A stretch of DNA of 64,000 nt from contig OV884014.1 in NCBI GenBank assembly GCA_930367205.1, forward strand, positions 113,813,153 through 113,877,152. Reading direction: 5' to 3'. Position 1 is the first letter of the stretch. Each line of letters begins with the position of its first letter. The stretch is from Acanthosoma haemorrhoidale. Taxonomy: Eukaryota > Arthropoda > Insecta > Hemiptera > Acanthosomatidae. The position numbers were made by a program, and so were the translations under genes. The notes beneath the pieces are model-generated. The model worked only from the letters and a program-made list of their open reading frames with translations, did no database searches and had not been told where the DNA came from. This document shows positions 10,985 to 24,375 of the stretch, piece after piece.

Positions 10985-11690
10985 TTTTTTTTTCTCTCAT
11001 AGCCCCTATATATAATTAAAGATCCTAAGACAAATCTATTTACCAATTATTTTTGTATTTCCTGTAGCGTCGCTACATTACATACAGGTTTTGTTTAAAA
11101 ATTATATAATGAATAAACAAGTATATACACATTACATAAGTGCATACATATGATACACATTACACGTGACTGGACTGAACTGACTAATAAAGGTGATGGA
11201 GCTCACCTTTTTGACCAAACTTGACTAACTTACATGCTAATTCTTAACCTAATTTTTCCCGACAGTCTGTTGCACCAAGCAACGGGTGCAGCGTTATTCA
11301 ACCTCTCGAGAGAGGTATGTTGGACTACTTTTCGCATTCTGGAAATGTTGGAGACATTTGGCTGTATTGTCAGTCAAGTGGGTAAATAGCGGGGCACCGT
11401 ACAGCAGAGCTGGCCGAAGGGCACATTTATAGATTATCAATTTGAGACGCAGCGACAGGTTGGGTGAAGTTAGCAAGTGCGATAGCCGGTAAGACCTTTG
11501 TGGTACTTTTTCTATTTTATTACTAAAATGAGTAGAGAAATGGAGATGCCTATCCATTTTTATACCAAGATAGTGCATTGAGAAAGCTGTTGAGTTCTCT
11601 TGCCTTCCTATGCTATATGATTTTGGCAAGGATTTGGGATGTGATCCCAAAGTTGTAAGACCATTTATTTTTTCCATAGTCCCTTTCAAA
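10985..11690 (-). mobile_element. family B jockey-like LINE, C-terminal RT region and 3' UTR
   Basis: The minus-strand ORF at 11294-11689 encodes the region after the reverse-transcriptase catalytic core, including SMHYLGIKMDRHLHFSTHF, LKLIIYKCALRPALLYGA and LQHFQNAKSSPTYLSREVE. This is the thumb-like region of jockey-clade elements (L-G-x-x-L-D block, then IYK...P.L.YG). The following 3' UTR carries the GTAGCGTCGCTACA palindromic block and ends before a T run (minus-strand poly-A) near 10988. Relative to the copy at 44180, an internal deletion fuses SREVE to the final block. It is 5'-truncated and inactive. Confidence 0.85.
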
Positions 11691-11890
11691 TTACAGATAA
11701 TTACAGATCCTCAGGTGAATCTATATACCAATTTTGTTTGTATTTCCTGTAGCATCGCTACATCTAAGAGGTTGGGTGAAGTTAGCTAGTGCGATAGCCG
11801 GTAAGACCTGCGTCGTACTTTTTCTATTTTATTACAACAATGAGTGGAGAAATGGAGATGCCTATCCATTTTTATACCCAGATATGTAAA
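11691..11890 (-). mobile_element. second, rearranged family B fragment
   Basis: The 3' UTR block (about 11695-11765) is followed directly by a second copy of the RT segment found at 11455-11575 (shared AGTGCGATAGCCGGTAAGAC). An internal deletion has joined the two ends. It lies head-to-tail with the preceding copy. Confidence 0.8.
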
Positions 11891-11963
11891 ATTGTCAAAG
11901 ACCAGACATCATTATAGCAAACACCGGAAACAATAACAATAGGAGGAGGATTAATGGTCGCTC

Positions 11964-12405
11964 TAATTAATGTTTAATGTCTAAGCTACAGTAGGTGCTC
12001 ATCATAATCTTAAATATGCCCACCAATTTGATGTTTGCTGCTAACATAAGTCGCTCTAGAAGGAGAGACCTACTGAGTAATTCAAGTTGTGAGTGACCTA
12101 GTGAATAGGAATAAAAGAATATTATCAATAGTGAACATATTTTATGTAGATTTCTTAACGTTAGATGTTAACCTACAGAACTAAAAAAAAAATGAAACGA
12201 AAATCATTAATGATTATTAGCAGAAAAAAAAATATTATTGGAAAAGTTTACCAATCGAACTAGCCATCTAGCAGTACAAAACGTAAAACATCGGTTGTAT
12301 ACACTAATAGTTGTGGCTTATGTTAGTAGCAAACATCAAATTGGTGGACATATTTAAGATTAAGATGAACAGCTACTGTAGCTTAGACATTAAACAGTAA
12401 TTCCA
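11964..12405. repeat. inverted repeat (hairpin / MITE-like)
   Basis: Arms at about 11964-12056 and 12312-12405 are inverted copies with few mismatches (AAACATCAAATTGGTGG on one side, its complement on the other), separated by about 255 bp. The size suits a small non-autonomous inverted-repeat element. Confidence 0.85.
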
Positions 12406-15200
12406 CTGGGGCAAACAGTAGCTTACTATAGAAATATCATTAAGACAATACTTTCCACACATCTACCTTTGTAATTGTAGCTTTAGAATCTCAGATCGAA
12501 TTATATATTAGTATTTATTTTTACTTTTGCACAGTTCAATCTTCTTTTAATTTTTTTCTTATATAAATATATATTTTTGTTATTTGTTTGTACATATTTT
12601 TCGTTGCTTGTTAGTGTAGTAAATGATTCTACTTGCTGTTTTATGGCTTCAACCCCTCCACTAGCCCGGAATAGCATGATTTCATGGCTATAAATGGAAT
12701 GTACCTTTTATTGTTCTCGTTGGATAATAGTTCAACAATAAACATTATTTATCGGTGTGTGAACCACTGTGCTTGTAATGTTACAATCTAGTTTAACGTA
12801 AGACACAACATAGGATAATTCAAGCATAAATAATTCATACAGATTGTAGCTTATGCTTGATATACCTACGCTGGCCAGCTTCGACACGAGCTAAGACTTG
12901 CGGTCACCCGTGAGATGATGTGCAATGTGGCGTGAACCATCTGTTGGTCGTGGACGATATTATCAGACAATAGCGTGAAGCCGAAATTGTCTGGGGGCGG
13001 TAAAGTGTATGGCATATTTTCATCACGCCGTTATAGTTCTCACCACAAAAGAGTATCTTATATTTAAATATTTAATAATCAGCGATGGCATCAATTAGAA
13101 ATCTTGATAAATTTTATGGTGGAGCTATTGTCAAGTGTAGTCCCTGGTGAGCATTGAGCACTAAAGACAAACATACAAGCACAGCTATCGGGCAATGACA
13201 TTATTAACTTTGTATCCATTATAGTATTGCTATATTCCAGCCAAGTAACAACGCAAAACTAGAATAAATATCTTTGAAACCATTTGAATTTTGTTGACGA
13301 AATTCCAAAAAAAAAAAATTCTTCCATAATTAAAATCATATAAATTTGACCACATTCAAATATAACTGAAACTTTTGATATGTCTTAAGACCGGTTTAGT
13401 AAAGTTAAAATAATTTATATTTTAAAAATGTTAGTAACTATAACAACACAAACAAATAAACTATTATCCCAACAACAAAAAAAACAACAAGAGAACTACT
13501 TATCTCTAGGAAACATTCGTTAACCTATGATAAAATAATACAATCTCATACCGTAAATAATAATAACATTCATACCGATATTTTGTCACTGTGAAATTTT
13601 AATTATAATAACCAATAAAATGTTTCACAGTACATTTCATCTGCTTTAATTATATATTCATTTTTATTGTTAATATCTATGACAATTTACTTCGACGCTT
13701 TTTAACGAAAACCCTACTAGTTTTCTATAGAAACATCATTTCATACTTTAGTTGTTATGGATCTAAAACTATCCAAGAGGTGATAAAAAGGTTGAAAATG
13801 AATTTTTAAGTTCAAGACAAAACCGTGAAACGAATTTAAATTAGACACTTTCCTATGTACGAAAAAATCTTTAGGGAATTCAATAGCAGCAATGGCAAAA
13901 AAAACATATAAACAACTGATTGATATTTGATATTTTTCCTGAGTTTTTTAGAGGATTGGTAAGTATCACAGTGTTTTCCAAATACAATTGAAACAAGCCA
14001 GATGCAAGATGAGGACCCTATATTGCAGCGCCTTATTTACTGGAACGATCTGTACTCTTGTGTTTTGCGTTCGATCGTTAAATGGTAAGGATCATTTATC
14101 AAAGAAAACCATCTGTACATAAGCCATTACTATGATATGTTAGCTCGGACCAAAGAAGATAATACAACACAGACACCGCCCAACCAAAAGACTCCACGCC
14201 AACTCCCTTAGGCCGTCCTATTCAGCAATGTTATCTTTGTACCTCTTCCACCCTCTGTTGTATCATGTATTTCAAGTCCTTTTATTTCTTATTTCATAGG
14301 TACAGCTCATCTATTAACTAGCTCCAGGATGGTACGTTTAGACAAACAGGGTTACTCAATAGAAATATCTGTTTTGTCGAACTTCAAATGACACTGGGGT
14401 GCTCAAAAATCAACAACTATTACTCTAGGGTCAATCAGGATCATTGAATATTCTAAAAATATGTCAGTCAACACGAAAATAGCAAAGATTTTCAATAGCT
14501 AAAGAATTATTTGATAAGGTGCCAAATCGAGTCGAATAGTCTTTTAATTTTCAAAACTATAGGTAAGTTTGAGCCATAGATTAAATTAACAATTATATAA
14601 ATGATAAATTGTAAAAAACAAAAAAAAAAACAACCTGTCTAACATAACATTTTATTTTTTTTTTGTAAAGGCTATTCCTAGGGGGAAAACTATTTCCGAT
14701 GTCTTTTCACAGTTCATGACTATTTTGTACTGTAAAAAATTAATTTCATCATTTTAAAACACCATGAACACAATTTTGTACTGTAAGTGAGAGAAGTAGA
14801 TGATTTTTTTTTTAATGTGTTTATATCGGTTTTTTTGTGAAACTGTGCTTAGGTGTGAAACCTGCAAAATTTGAAACCATCAAAAAATAAGATGTAGGAA
14901 AAATACTTCAAGTAATACTTCGGTCTAATTTTATTTGTTTATTTAAGTAATATTTTTTGCAAAATCTGTTAGTTAGTCGTGATTGGGATTTGTTTGGGTC
15001 TGTATAAATTTGTATGTACTCGTAAAGTCATACATTAATGCATGGGTAGTAATTTTTGAGTAAGTGTGGAGCATGGCGCTAGATATGGCCCTCACCCCGT
15101 CCAGCATGCTCATACATAGCATAAATACTCAGCTGACAACACAGCTTTTTTACTGCTGTTGACAGAGTTTATCTAAGAGTGATTCATTTGTCTTTTCGAT
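12406..15200. other. AT-rich spacer
   Basis: About 2.8 kb with no convincing ORF, splice pair or identified repeat. Confidence 0.5.
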
Positions 15201-15204
15201 TCGT

Positions 15205-15365
15205 TGCAGCTTCACGAGCCCAGTATATAACACCATGACTCCCACATCGATGGAAACAGATTGTTCGGCAAACTTAGATCAAAATAGTTTTTAGGTGAGT
15301 ATTACTTATAATCTCTTAAGGTGAGATCATCACCCCATCACCTTTCAAATGCTCACAAACTATCT
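15205..15365 (+). mobile_element. family B LINE 3' fragment
   Basis: It resembles 44310-44455: AACACCATGACTCCCAC, a CATCGATGG block with CAGATTGTT, and a GGTGAG...CACCCCATCACCTTT 3' UTR block. The fragment is short and diverged. The GTGAGT-like strings in it belong to the repeat and are not splice sites. Confidence 0.65.
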
Positions 15366-16035
15366 ATAATTTACATCAGATTGTTTAAAAAACAAAGATT
15401 TTCTAATATGTTAAACATGTAATAAATAAAGTAATTTTGAAACAAAAGTGGAATACGTCAGGTTATAAGTGATTGATATTCTTCTAAAAACTATGAGGAT
15501 TGGATATTATAGTGCTTTGAATGGATACGTACATCGGTCATCGGGTCGGTACGTAGGAAGGAGGACGTAGCTAGAACTACCACAATTCTACAGAAGAGGC
15601 AAAAATGTTTCTTTTTAATATATCCAATTGAACTGCACAACAATTATTTGGCCCACCAGAGAGGTCAGTTATAATTAAGGCGTTGTTTCTTAACATAAAT
15701 CAAGTTTTTTACTAATAAATAATAATAAGAATGAGATGGCTACCTGAAATTCACCAAATTTGGCACTTATGCCATTGTTTGACCGTCGAGCAATATGAGA
15801 GAGACATAAATAAGAGCGGTTATATACGAATCAATTAATGACCAAAACGCATTCTGAATTCCAAAACAATAAATATAAAAAAAAAAAAAGTTGAAATCCA
15901 ATCAAACCCTTCTATATAAAATAAATCTCCACTAATTGGTCGTTTTAATTAAATTGGGAAAACAAGCGCTTCCCTCATTGCTAATTCAACGTCAATTATT
16001 GAAAATGTTAACCTTAATTAACTTTAAATAAATTC
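15366..16035. other. AT-rich spacer
   Basis: Nothing recognised. Confidence 0.5.
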
Positions 16036-16575
16036 AAATCCAATCTTTATTGTGATAAAATTACAATCTGCCTGGCAATAAGTAATTCTGTTCAATGTTC
16101 TTGTACATAACATATTTACAATTCTTTGTTCACTGGCTTGCTCATACAGTTTTAAAAACAGCCCAGAGACCTTCCAAATACACTTGGTTGTCACCTCGCT
16201 CACATGCGAAAGAGGAAGCGAAGTCTTGGGGACTCCCCCAGGCTCCTCCGTCAGCCACCTCGCCTGATATGAGCCAGTGAAGGCTGACGAAGAGCGCGAG
16301 AGCCACATACGCTCAGGACATGATTGGAGAAACTGGCAATTCCGAGGACTCCTACTGTCACGTATTTATAGTAGGTCACGAGGCCACTACCGTTTTAGTC
16401 TCCAAGGAGGATTATAGGGATGAGTGGTGCAGTGCAATGACTGTGCTAGGGGATCAAGGGTATCCCACCACCCTTTACTATGGAATTTCGTCAACTCAGA
16501 ATTTTATGAACTTGGAAGGGATGAGTTCGAGAATGTAAGGTATATTAAGTTCGTTATGAAGGGTTTTGTTGCTGA
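16036..16575 (-). mobile_element. family A LINE 3' fragment
   Basis: Read on minus: the end of the RT ORF, then the 3' UTR (AGTCTTGGGGACTCCCCC block on plus) and the family 3' end with GATAAAATTACAATCTGCC near 16052. It is 5'-truncated inside the block coding for the Tyr-Val-Ser-Asn-Lys motif. The open frames at 16024-16308 and 16320-16538 are shadows of it. Confidence 0.9.
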
Positions 16576-18104
16576 CTGAAATTTCAAGTTAGAGTTTCTG
16601 AGGTAGTCACAAGGAGGTGCTGAGTTATCTGAGGATCAGAAATAAAACCTTTTTATTTGGTTTTGTAGCCAGTTTATACCTCTTCTTCTGGCCCGTTAAC
16701 CAGATGGCACGCCATAGAAATGGCCCACCACTTCGTTTAAAGATCTCCGCTATATGATAGGACAGTCAAATCATGTTTGTTTTAAATTACTCAGTAAATA
16801 ACTACCCTAGATTCTACGATAAATAACTACCCTAGATTCTGTACCCACGGAGATCCTAGATGAAGAGAAACTTTCATTAGCAAATATCTTTGAGATAGAG
16901 AAGAAGCAGGCTAACTTTAATTTGAATTTGAATTTAATTTGACTCCACAAGTTTTCCTTTGTTCTTCAGCTAGATCATAATGTAATTTGCGTTAATAATT
17001 ATTCTGTTGTGCCTCCGCTGTATAATTGCTAGATCCACTAATTTGCGTCTGGGAAACAATAGGGCTGCAACAAAGAGAACATTTAATTACAGGAGAATCT
17101 ATTGTTTTTTTTCAATACCCCTTTATTTAAACATTTTAACAAACAAATGAACAATAGCGTGAACAAATTTACAGATTTATGGCTCCTTTTCCTGAATAGC
17201 ATAACATGCATTTGAAGGAGAGTAGTAAATACAAAAACAGTTATCTTTTTACAATTAAAATTTACAAAAACAATAGACTGAACTAGGTAATGGGGCTTAC
17301 CTTCGGCTTACATCAGAGGCAGTTCTTTGGCCAGAGTCACGTTAGGAGGGTCCCCCTTCTTTTTATATTGAGGGAGGGGAAGTGAAAGGATGTGCTTTCA
17401 ATTATTTTTTTGTTGATATTGAGCTTTTGTAAACATTAATTAAAAATTTTGTACGCTACAGTTTTATGGTAAATACAATAAGCCAATATAAAAGGATGCA
17501 CAGGGTATATTTGTATAATAGTGTGAGTATTTTGTTGAGAATAAGTCGGTTCCCTTACCAGAATATAGCTTACATAAAGAAACTTATCGCATAAAATTTA
17601 GCAAACTCTCTAACCCTAGTCTGAATGTAATAAAGTATTATTGCCATTTAATTGTAGTATTACATAATAAAGAGTATGTTTATATACTTGTATTCATTTT
17701 TATGTTTTTCTTCTATTTTAATTAAAGAAATGTGTATATTGGGAACTATATTGTAATTAGTATTTATCTTTGTATGTAGTATGTATCTTTGTATGTTTAT
17801 GTAGATAAACACAAACTAAATTTGTTCGGTTCATTACATATTTATTTATAATACAGAGTATGAACAACCTGCACAAGTGAGAAGCTTATTGAAGATTCTT
17901 TTAAAAAAACAACCAGCCTCAAAAATCTAGACAGTTAATAATAATTATTCCCAAATGGAGAGAACAAGAACGATAAAAAAATTGCTGTGAATTTTACTTG
18001 AAAATATTCATTGTAATTGTTTTCAAAATCATTTAGTTAAAATTAAAGTAAATCGAACTACTGGACAATAGTGATATTTATTTTGTATTTTTTTGAGAAT
18101 ATTC
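16576..18104. other. AT-rich spacer
   Basis: Nothing supportable. A small block near 16597-16645 (GAGGTAGTCACAAG...) resembles 54040-54070. Confidence 0.5.
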
Positions 18105-18160
18105 AACACAATCACATCTTGCCCAATAAGGCAGATTGCAATTTTATCACATTAAAGATT
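18105..18160 (+). mobile_element. family A LINE 3'-end stub
   Basis: GCCCAATAAGGCAGATTGC followed by the terminal TTATCACATTAAAG is the extreme 3' end of family A. Only about 55 bp remain. Confidence 0.8.
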
Positions 18161-21100
18161 TGATTTGAAAAAAAATATTTGTAAATTTCATTTTTTGTAA
18201 TTATTTCGAGGAAACTTCTTTTTGTCCGGCTCAGCTGTTGGTCTTTTTTCTAATATTAAAAATCATAATTAGAAAAAATTAACAATTTCGACAATTTTTT
18301 GTACTAACTCGAACAAATCAATGAAATAATCAATTATTTTGTGAGTTTTTCTTCAAGTTGAATATATATATATCCATTGCCAATTATATACATCTCAAAA
18401 AAATATAAAAGTTCATTAAACAGTTATATTAAATATCCCATAAAGTATACTTGTCTAAAGATCCAAAACGGAAACGAGCCTAAATACAAACTTTAAACGT
18501 TGTTTTGAAACTTATGTACATACACATATAAATATATATGTATATGCAGGAGAGGGATGCATGCTGCATGAAGTATCGCTATATCTATTCTAGAACAGGG
18601 CAGTGAGACTGCATTCCAGAAAGCTACATTTAAAAGAGAATTTAAGAATTTTGTCCGATTTTGTATATCATTAGTTATGACTTGTTCCGATGAGTGAGTG
18701 GTATATAACTTGTGCATCGTCTATTAGTGTTGCAAGTTTACTTTATCATCTGAGGATTGCCGTATACGTCTTTATTGAGTAAACTTCACCGCAGTGAGAT
18801 GAAATAATTGTAATATAATTATATTCTTTTACAAGCAGCACCAACCATATTGTATTACTAGTAGTTTGTATTGTTTGTTCACTTCTTATATTTTGTATTT
18901 ATTCTGTCTAAAGTCAGACAGTAATTCAAACCCAGTTCATGTGACAATGTTCACTTATTTGGGGCTAACTAGGAGACAGTCTGAACTTTCAAAATTAGAT
19001 GTTTCATTTCTCAGAAACTTCGATTCTCTTTTTCGAAAGCAATATTTGTATAGACACTAGGTACTCTTGGTATATCCGTGAGTTGATTTAACTTTCAGAT
19101 TTTTTTCCTTCAGATGAAGTCTGGAGACCGACTTCAGAGACGGGCGATTTGTCTTGAGTGAATCTTCGACGGCCGCATATTTTCTCCGTTCACCACCCCC
19201 GAAGGGCTGGGCCTTCCTTAAGGGCACTCGGAGGCGGCACTTAACTGCGGGGGGGGGGACCCTCGGCTTTCAGGCACTCCGCGTTCCTTTAAGTTTGGAA
19301 ACGTTTGAAAATACCAAATTGCCAATTGTAAAATATAAGTTTTCAATATGTGATCATCATGTTGTTATTATCAAGTAACAACGGCCTTTGAAAGACCATT
19401 ACCTAGGCCACTGCATACAAATATAGGGCACTTCTGGGGCTCCAGCCTGTTTCGGGGATTCTGAGCGCTTCTCTCGAACTGGAACCCATCGATAGGCTTC
19501 GGGAAATGAGTTTAAATATACAAGCAACGGTGTTGACGACCTGAGTGGTTTTTTACGATGAAATAAACGCGCACAAAAAGCAAACAACTACTGACAACTT
19601 TACTATACTTTACCCTCCACAGCACACAAAAAAAAAAACCATCTCACATCTCAAAATATATATATAAGTTAAAGCCAGAGGCCTGACTATGTCAAATACT
19701 AATACGATCATGGAAGGTAAAGAACCCATGATCCTATGTATGTCGGATTGTCATCAATAATAAAGCAGTCTTTTACTGGAGTCTGTGAGTGTGTCTTTTC
19801 ATTTCCTTCATTCCTTATTATCTTTTTATCTATCTCAACCGCCGGCGATAAACTTATATGTACGTATATATATATATATATTGTCGGAGTTGTATGTTGG
19901 GAGTGGGGGAGGAGAGGGAGGGAGTCTGAGGCTGTGCTGCGTGCTCTGCTGAATATTTTTGGATGTCTGTGTGTTTAAATAATGTTGTTGTTTTTTTTGT
20001 ATGAGAGCGTTAATAAATGTTAATGTATAATATAATAAATTTATAGTTATGAAAGTCTGCGTAGTGTTTGGTCCCAGTTTTAACTAATCAATAGATTAGA
20101 CGTATATTAATAAACTTTGTACGAAGGTTGAAATGGTTCAGTTAGTTTAATTAAGTTAATAAAAAAGGTAAATTATAATATATATACTTAATTACAATGC
20201 TTATTACAGAACTCTAATTACCGTTTAGCCAAAAGCTGAATGAACAACTTATGAACTTTTTAAACAAAGCTACAGAAAACTTTTCCTTTAGATTCGGCAC
20301 TCAACTCACGGCCCGTCACAAACACACAGACGATGACAAATTACACACACGCTCTCGTTCTAGACTTCCAAAAAAGGCAAATTAATATTCAAATGTATAG
20401 CTTACTCCACTTAGCCTGTCTTTGCTTTCGGTGCTGAAAATACGCACATCAATTACTCTAAACGAATAACAATTATGCAAATTAAGAAATGATTTAAATT
20501 CTTGCTCAGAAGCACAAATTAAAATTATCACATGTTTTAGTCACTGGAACCGAATACATGTGTATAACAGAAGAAACAACTAACAAAAACCTGCAACATA
20601 AATCAAAAACAAAATAATAATCATAATAAATAAAATTAATGGAAGTCAACATAAAGTTAATTAGATGTTATTGCAACAGGATATGGTTTGTGCGTTTATG
20701 GATGTTTACTGTAATTGACTGTAACGAAAGAAGACATTTTCTGCCTAGGTGTAAACATACTGGTGTATTGTGGGTAATTGTGTTAGCACGGTGGTGTATC
20801 GAGGTTAGTTGTTAATTATGCTGATGTTTTGTACGACTTCTTAGTTCCTGTAATTTAAAGCACAAGTGTGACTCCAAACAGATGGATCATATGCCGTCCT
20901 GGGGGCAAAATGAGGAACGGGTAACAAGTTACAATGAACAAAATGAGTAACATGTCCTTCATTGCGGCGTGAATAATTCGTTGGTGTTAGTTAACTTGAC
21001 TTTCCACCCAATATCTGATGGTGTATATTACTAACACCGCTAACCGAACATCACTTTGTCATACATCGACTGAAACGCTAGATCTCTGAATTCCGACTGA

Positions 21101-21985
21101 TGTTCTCACATAGCACACCGTTGTAAGCACTTACTAAATTAATTATGAACCCAAAGCATTATTATCTCATGCTCTTCGATTTCAATTATAAACTATAATG
21201 AAATTTTATAAATTTAAATATTAATTATTCATTAGAAATTGTTTACGATTTTATAGATAAATATCACTACAATATGGCAAATACGGTCTGATGGGTTCAA
21301 GAAAAAACAAGACAAGAAAATTAACTGTAGGACAATCCGGACGCCGTGACTGCTTCTTGATGGCTCGCAGACTCTGTGTTGTCTAAGGAGCTCACTAATA
21401 ACCGATAGAGGTTATGCGTCAAAGATAATCAATGAACTAAAGGGCTCGTGTGATTCTCAAATATGTAATATATAATACATATACATGCAGTAATGATTAT
21501 ACATAAATATTGACAAATACTGGATCCCTTTATAGCTACGTGAAAAATGTAAAATGTCTATTTTAACCTTTCATGTAATCAATTCTTCTAGTCGTTATAC
21601 CTACTGGAATAGAATTGCTGATCAGCTAAGCTTTATAAGGAATTTTCAATCATCAATCAAACAGATTTTAGCAGAGGGGTGTGAGGAGCAGCACACGTGA
21701 ACACTAACGCGTTGCATCGAATGGAAATACCACATTTATAGCTTAATATGGAAATCAATTAAATAATATAGGGTTGATTTTAATTATTTTTCTGCACTGA
21801 GATCTATATAAAAATTATAAACTCCAACAGATTATTGAGAAATATTTGAAACTATAAACTTATATTTGTAGTATTTCTTTTAGAACATACTTTGATTCCA
21901 GATTTTTCTCATTTGCGAAATTGTTTTAAAGAACTTTGATTATGTTGTAATAACATTTTAAAGTGAAGCTTTATTAAGACTAAAT
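18161..21985. other. AT-rich, apparently single-copy DNA
   Basis: About 3.8 kb without a recognisable element. A GC-richer patch at 19150-19290 and the frame at 19399-19587 (minus; PVREKRSESPKQAGAPEVP) lack splice support and family matches. A short TA repeat lies near 19865-19882. Confidence 0.45.
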
Positions 21986-21989
21986 AAAA

Positions 21990-22260
21990 ATTTAAATAAG
22001 TTTTTTTTTCCTTAGCTCTCTAATTATAAGATTAAGGATGAGGGAAAAATAAAGGGATATTTGGGTTGAGCGGATCCTTGTACTAGGAGTACCTGCTTGA
22101 AGGTGGTGTAATGGAATTAAGGAGTGTGGGAAGCCTCGGTGGAGGTTGGTTGTTTCTAAAAAGTCCACTGGTGGCTGGGCCTAGAGTCCCTCTAGGCATG
22201 CAGTGCAGTCTTATTTAATTGGATAGCAGTGTTGGGTGCCCGTTAGAGGCTTGTTATTGG
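21990..22260 (-). mobile_element. family D retroelement 3' fragment
   Basis: The plus-strand block AGGAGTACCTGCTTGAAGG and its surroundings recur at 45535-45580. Both copies have a T run on the left, consistent with minus-strand insertions ending in poly(A). No coding part is recognised. Confidence 0.65.
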
Positions 22261-23150
22261 TGGGCCAAACGCCGTGATATAAAAGATATATATATATAAT
22301 AAAAGATATAAATAAGTATTATTATATTCATCAGAATAATTAGGTATTAACATGCAGTATGTATGGGAGTGAGTTTATGATTGTAAAAATTAAATTAGAA
22401 AACACTTTATTTTGTGATATTGTTTTTAAGAATAAGAATACGACACCAGTAAATAAAAACTGACTACAATATTCTAAAATAAACCACCCCTTGGCTGTAA
22501 GCCAACAAATAATATTCGGTCATTGACGCGCGTAGTGACTTAATATAAACATTGGATAAATGATAAATAATATTAATCAATAAAAGTAAAATACATTCAC
22601 TCGGAGTCATAACTAAAAATATGAAGGGAATACAGGAATCATTACCATGGGGAATAAACCTGAAAGGTTGCAAGGATACAATAAATAAAATCAATGACGA
22701 CTATTATTACTAATGAATTTTCAGATTATGGGACGACAAGGAACTGGTTAAGCCTAGATTTGAGGATTTAAAGGGATGAATGCTTATGGTGATGGAGTTG
22801 TAAAGGTTTGTGGCACAATCGATCGCTGGTTACTACAATTCGGTGATTATAAGTTTAATTTTAGTCAGCTTGTTGTTGTTTTTTGGATTAATATAGTCAA
22901 AATTTTAAATTAAATTCCTAACTTTTAAACCATTTATAATTGACACTTTGTAAGCTTTTTTTAAAAAAATACATCTTACATACATAAACTAGTAATATTA
23001 ACAAAGGAATTTTAGATAGAATATTAGTTTTACTAAATTCTAGTGTACTAAAAATTACTTAAGATCTGAAGCACATATTAAAGCAGTTTAATATTCCAAG
23101 ATCAAATTCAAAACGAGATTTGTACTTTCTGTCAAAAAATCTTTTTTTCC
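22261..23150. other. AT-rich spacer
   Basis: Nothing recognised; the open frame at 22464-22694 (minus) has no family signature. Confidence 0.45.
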
Positions 23151-23159
23151 CCCTTCCTG

Positions 23160-23985
23160 AGGTCTAGACCTCAAACTGGGTTTACCCACAAGCACCTCAA
23201 GCGTGCTCATGGGAGTACGTTTCCTGTGGTGCGCGTATCCCGGTGCAATGGGATCGTTGCATCAGTCAGGGCGCCTTACGTTATTCTGTTATACCTCATT
23301 TATTTAAACCAACTCGCGATTCTTTCTGTTTTGACAAATTTTTATTCTCTTTATTCAAGTTCTTCATTTGTAAAGTTGAAATTTGATTATCCAGCTTTAA
23401 ATATTGTGATTGAAGAGCTCATTCAATCATCATTCGCTATTACACACACTCAATATGTAGGGTTCACACTCATGCCAAAATATATAAACAAAATCTGCCT
23501 AAGAGTATCCATGCCCTAAAGGATTCACCCGGCTAGTCGAGAGCGACAAAGCTTCCCTCATCACACTCTCCAATCGTTTCGCCAAGTGAAGACCTGAAAG
23601 AGGGCAAAAGAACCACAGTGGCTCAGGACGTGGTTGAAAATGGTAGCTTTAGGTATCAAGGAAGAATTTTATTGATGAGTGTTACGGTATAACGAGGAGT
23701 AGACTGTAAGATTTGGATGTGCGTGTAAGTTTTCACTGAATTGTGGTCAATGATTGTAGGTATAGGGAGTTCATTGAGTTTGAATGTTTGAAATCGATTA
23801 ATGTCTCAAAGTTTTCCAGTATACCGCAGTTCAAGTGCTTATATCCAAATAAGTTTTATTTAACTGTTTATTTTCAATGGTGAGGCCATTGAACTGTCTG
23901 TAGAGTTGTCCAAAACATCTATTAAACTCTTGAAGCCTTGTATGAGGATCCTACATTAGTTTCCTTTTCAGATGGAAGCCTGCCT
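23160..23985 (-). mobile_element. highly diverged relative of family A LINE
   Basis: Towards its right end the plus strand preserves the order of family A blocks: TATCCAAATAAG, TTTATTTTCAATGGTGAGGC, TGTAGAGTTGTCCAAAACAT, TCTTGAAGCCTTGTATGAGG and CAGATGGAAGCCTG. These correspond to YGIELWG, the cysteine-rich linker and the GFHL region read on minus. Divergence is far greater than among the other copies, so this is an old insertion. Confidence 0.5.
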
Positions 23986-24167
23986 GATTAGTAACAAATT
24001 TATGCCTGGTTCGTTTTGATAAACTATTAATTTGTGATTAGTCTGTAATGTATGGAAATACACAACTAATACGATATCTGCCGAGTAGAGTTAGTTGGAG
24101 CTCCCGCTCACAGGTGGCAGGAGCTGGCAAACACCAGGAGAGAAGAGACAGTTTGATAAATACTCAC

Positions 24168-24218
24168 GTGTGGCGCTAGCAGCTGGGCCGAAGTCGGCAG
24201 TGAAGTCCGAACCGTGGG
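24168..24218 (-). CDS. 51 bp microexon, probable cassette exon of the CUB-domain gene
   Basis: On the minus strand a strong polypyrimidine tract and acceptor (TTTGTTCTGTTCCAG) precede position 24218, and CAC followed by GTGAGTATTT gives a donor after position 24168. The CUB exon upstream ends with one leftover base. Joined to that base, this exon reads SHGSDFTADFGPAASAT without a stop and again leaves one base. It is therefore symmetric (phase 1 in, phase 1 out), and skipping it would keep the frame. The peptide is Ala/Gly/Ser/Asp-rich, as expected for a linker after a CUB domain. The intron separating it from the CUB exon would be about 16.6 kb and is full of LINE, foldback and satellite sequence. 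Exon structure is seen directly; assignment to the same gene is inferred from strand and phase. The following exon was not found in this window. Confidence 0.7.
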
Positions 24219-24375
24219 CTGGAACAGAACAAACAATGTCAGCAGGTCTACAAGAGATATATTCGCGACAATATATATGTTTAATTATTACATTCACATA
24301 TGATTACAGTATAATTTATGCTATGTTTTTTGATATGTTATCAATGGGCAAAACAAGACATGTATCAAGCCTTTC

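Noticed and set aside
15290..15300. GTGAGT as a host 5' splice site on plus
   Set aside because: It lies in a family B LINE 3' UTR remnant and has no coding sequence before it.
16320..16538. 72-codon plus-strand ORF as a gene
   Set aside because: It is the antisense of the family A LINE tail; the same frame appears in other copies at homologous positions.
19150..19290. GC-rich patch as an exon
   Set aside because: It includes a G homopolymer and no usable acceptor-donor pair in either orientation.
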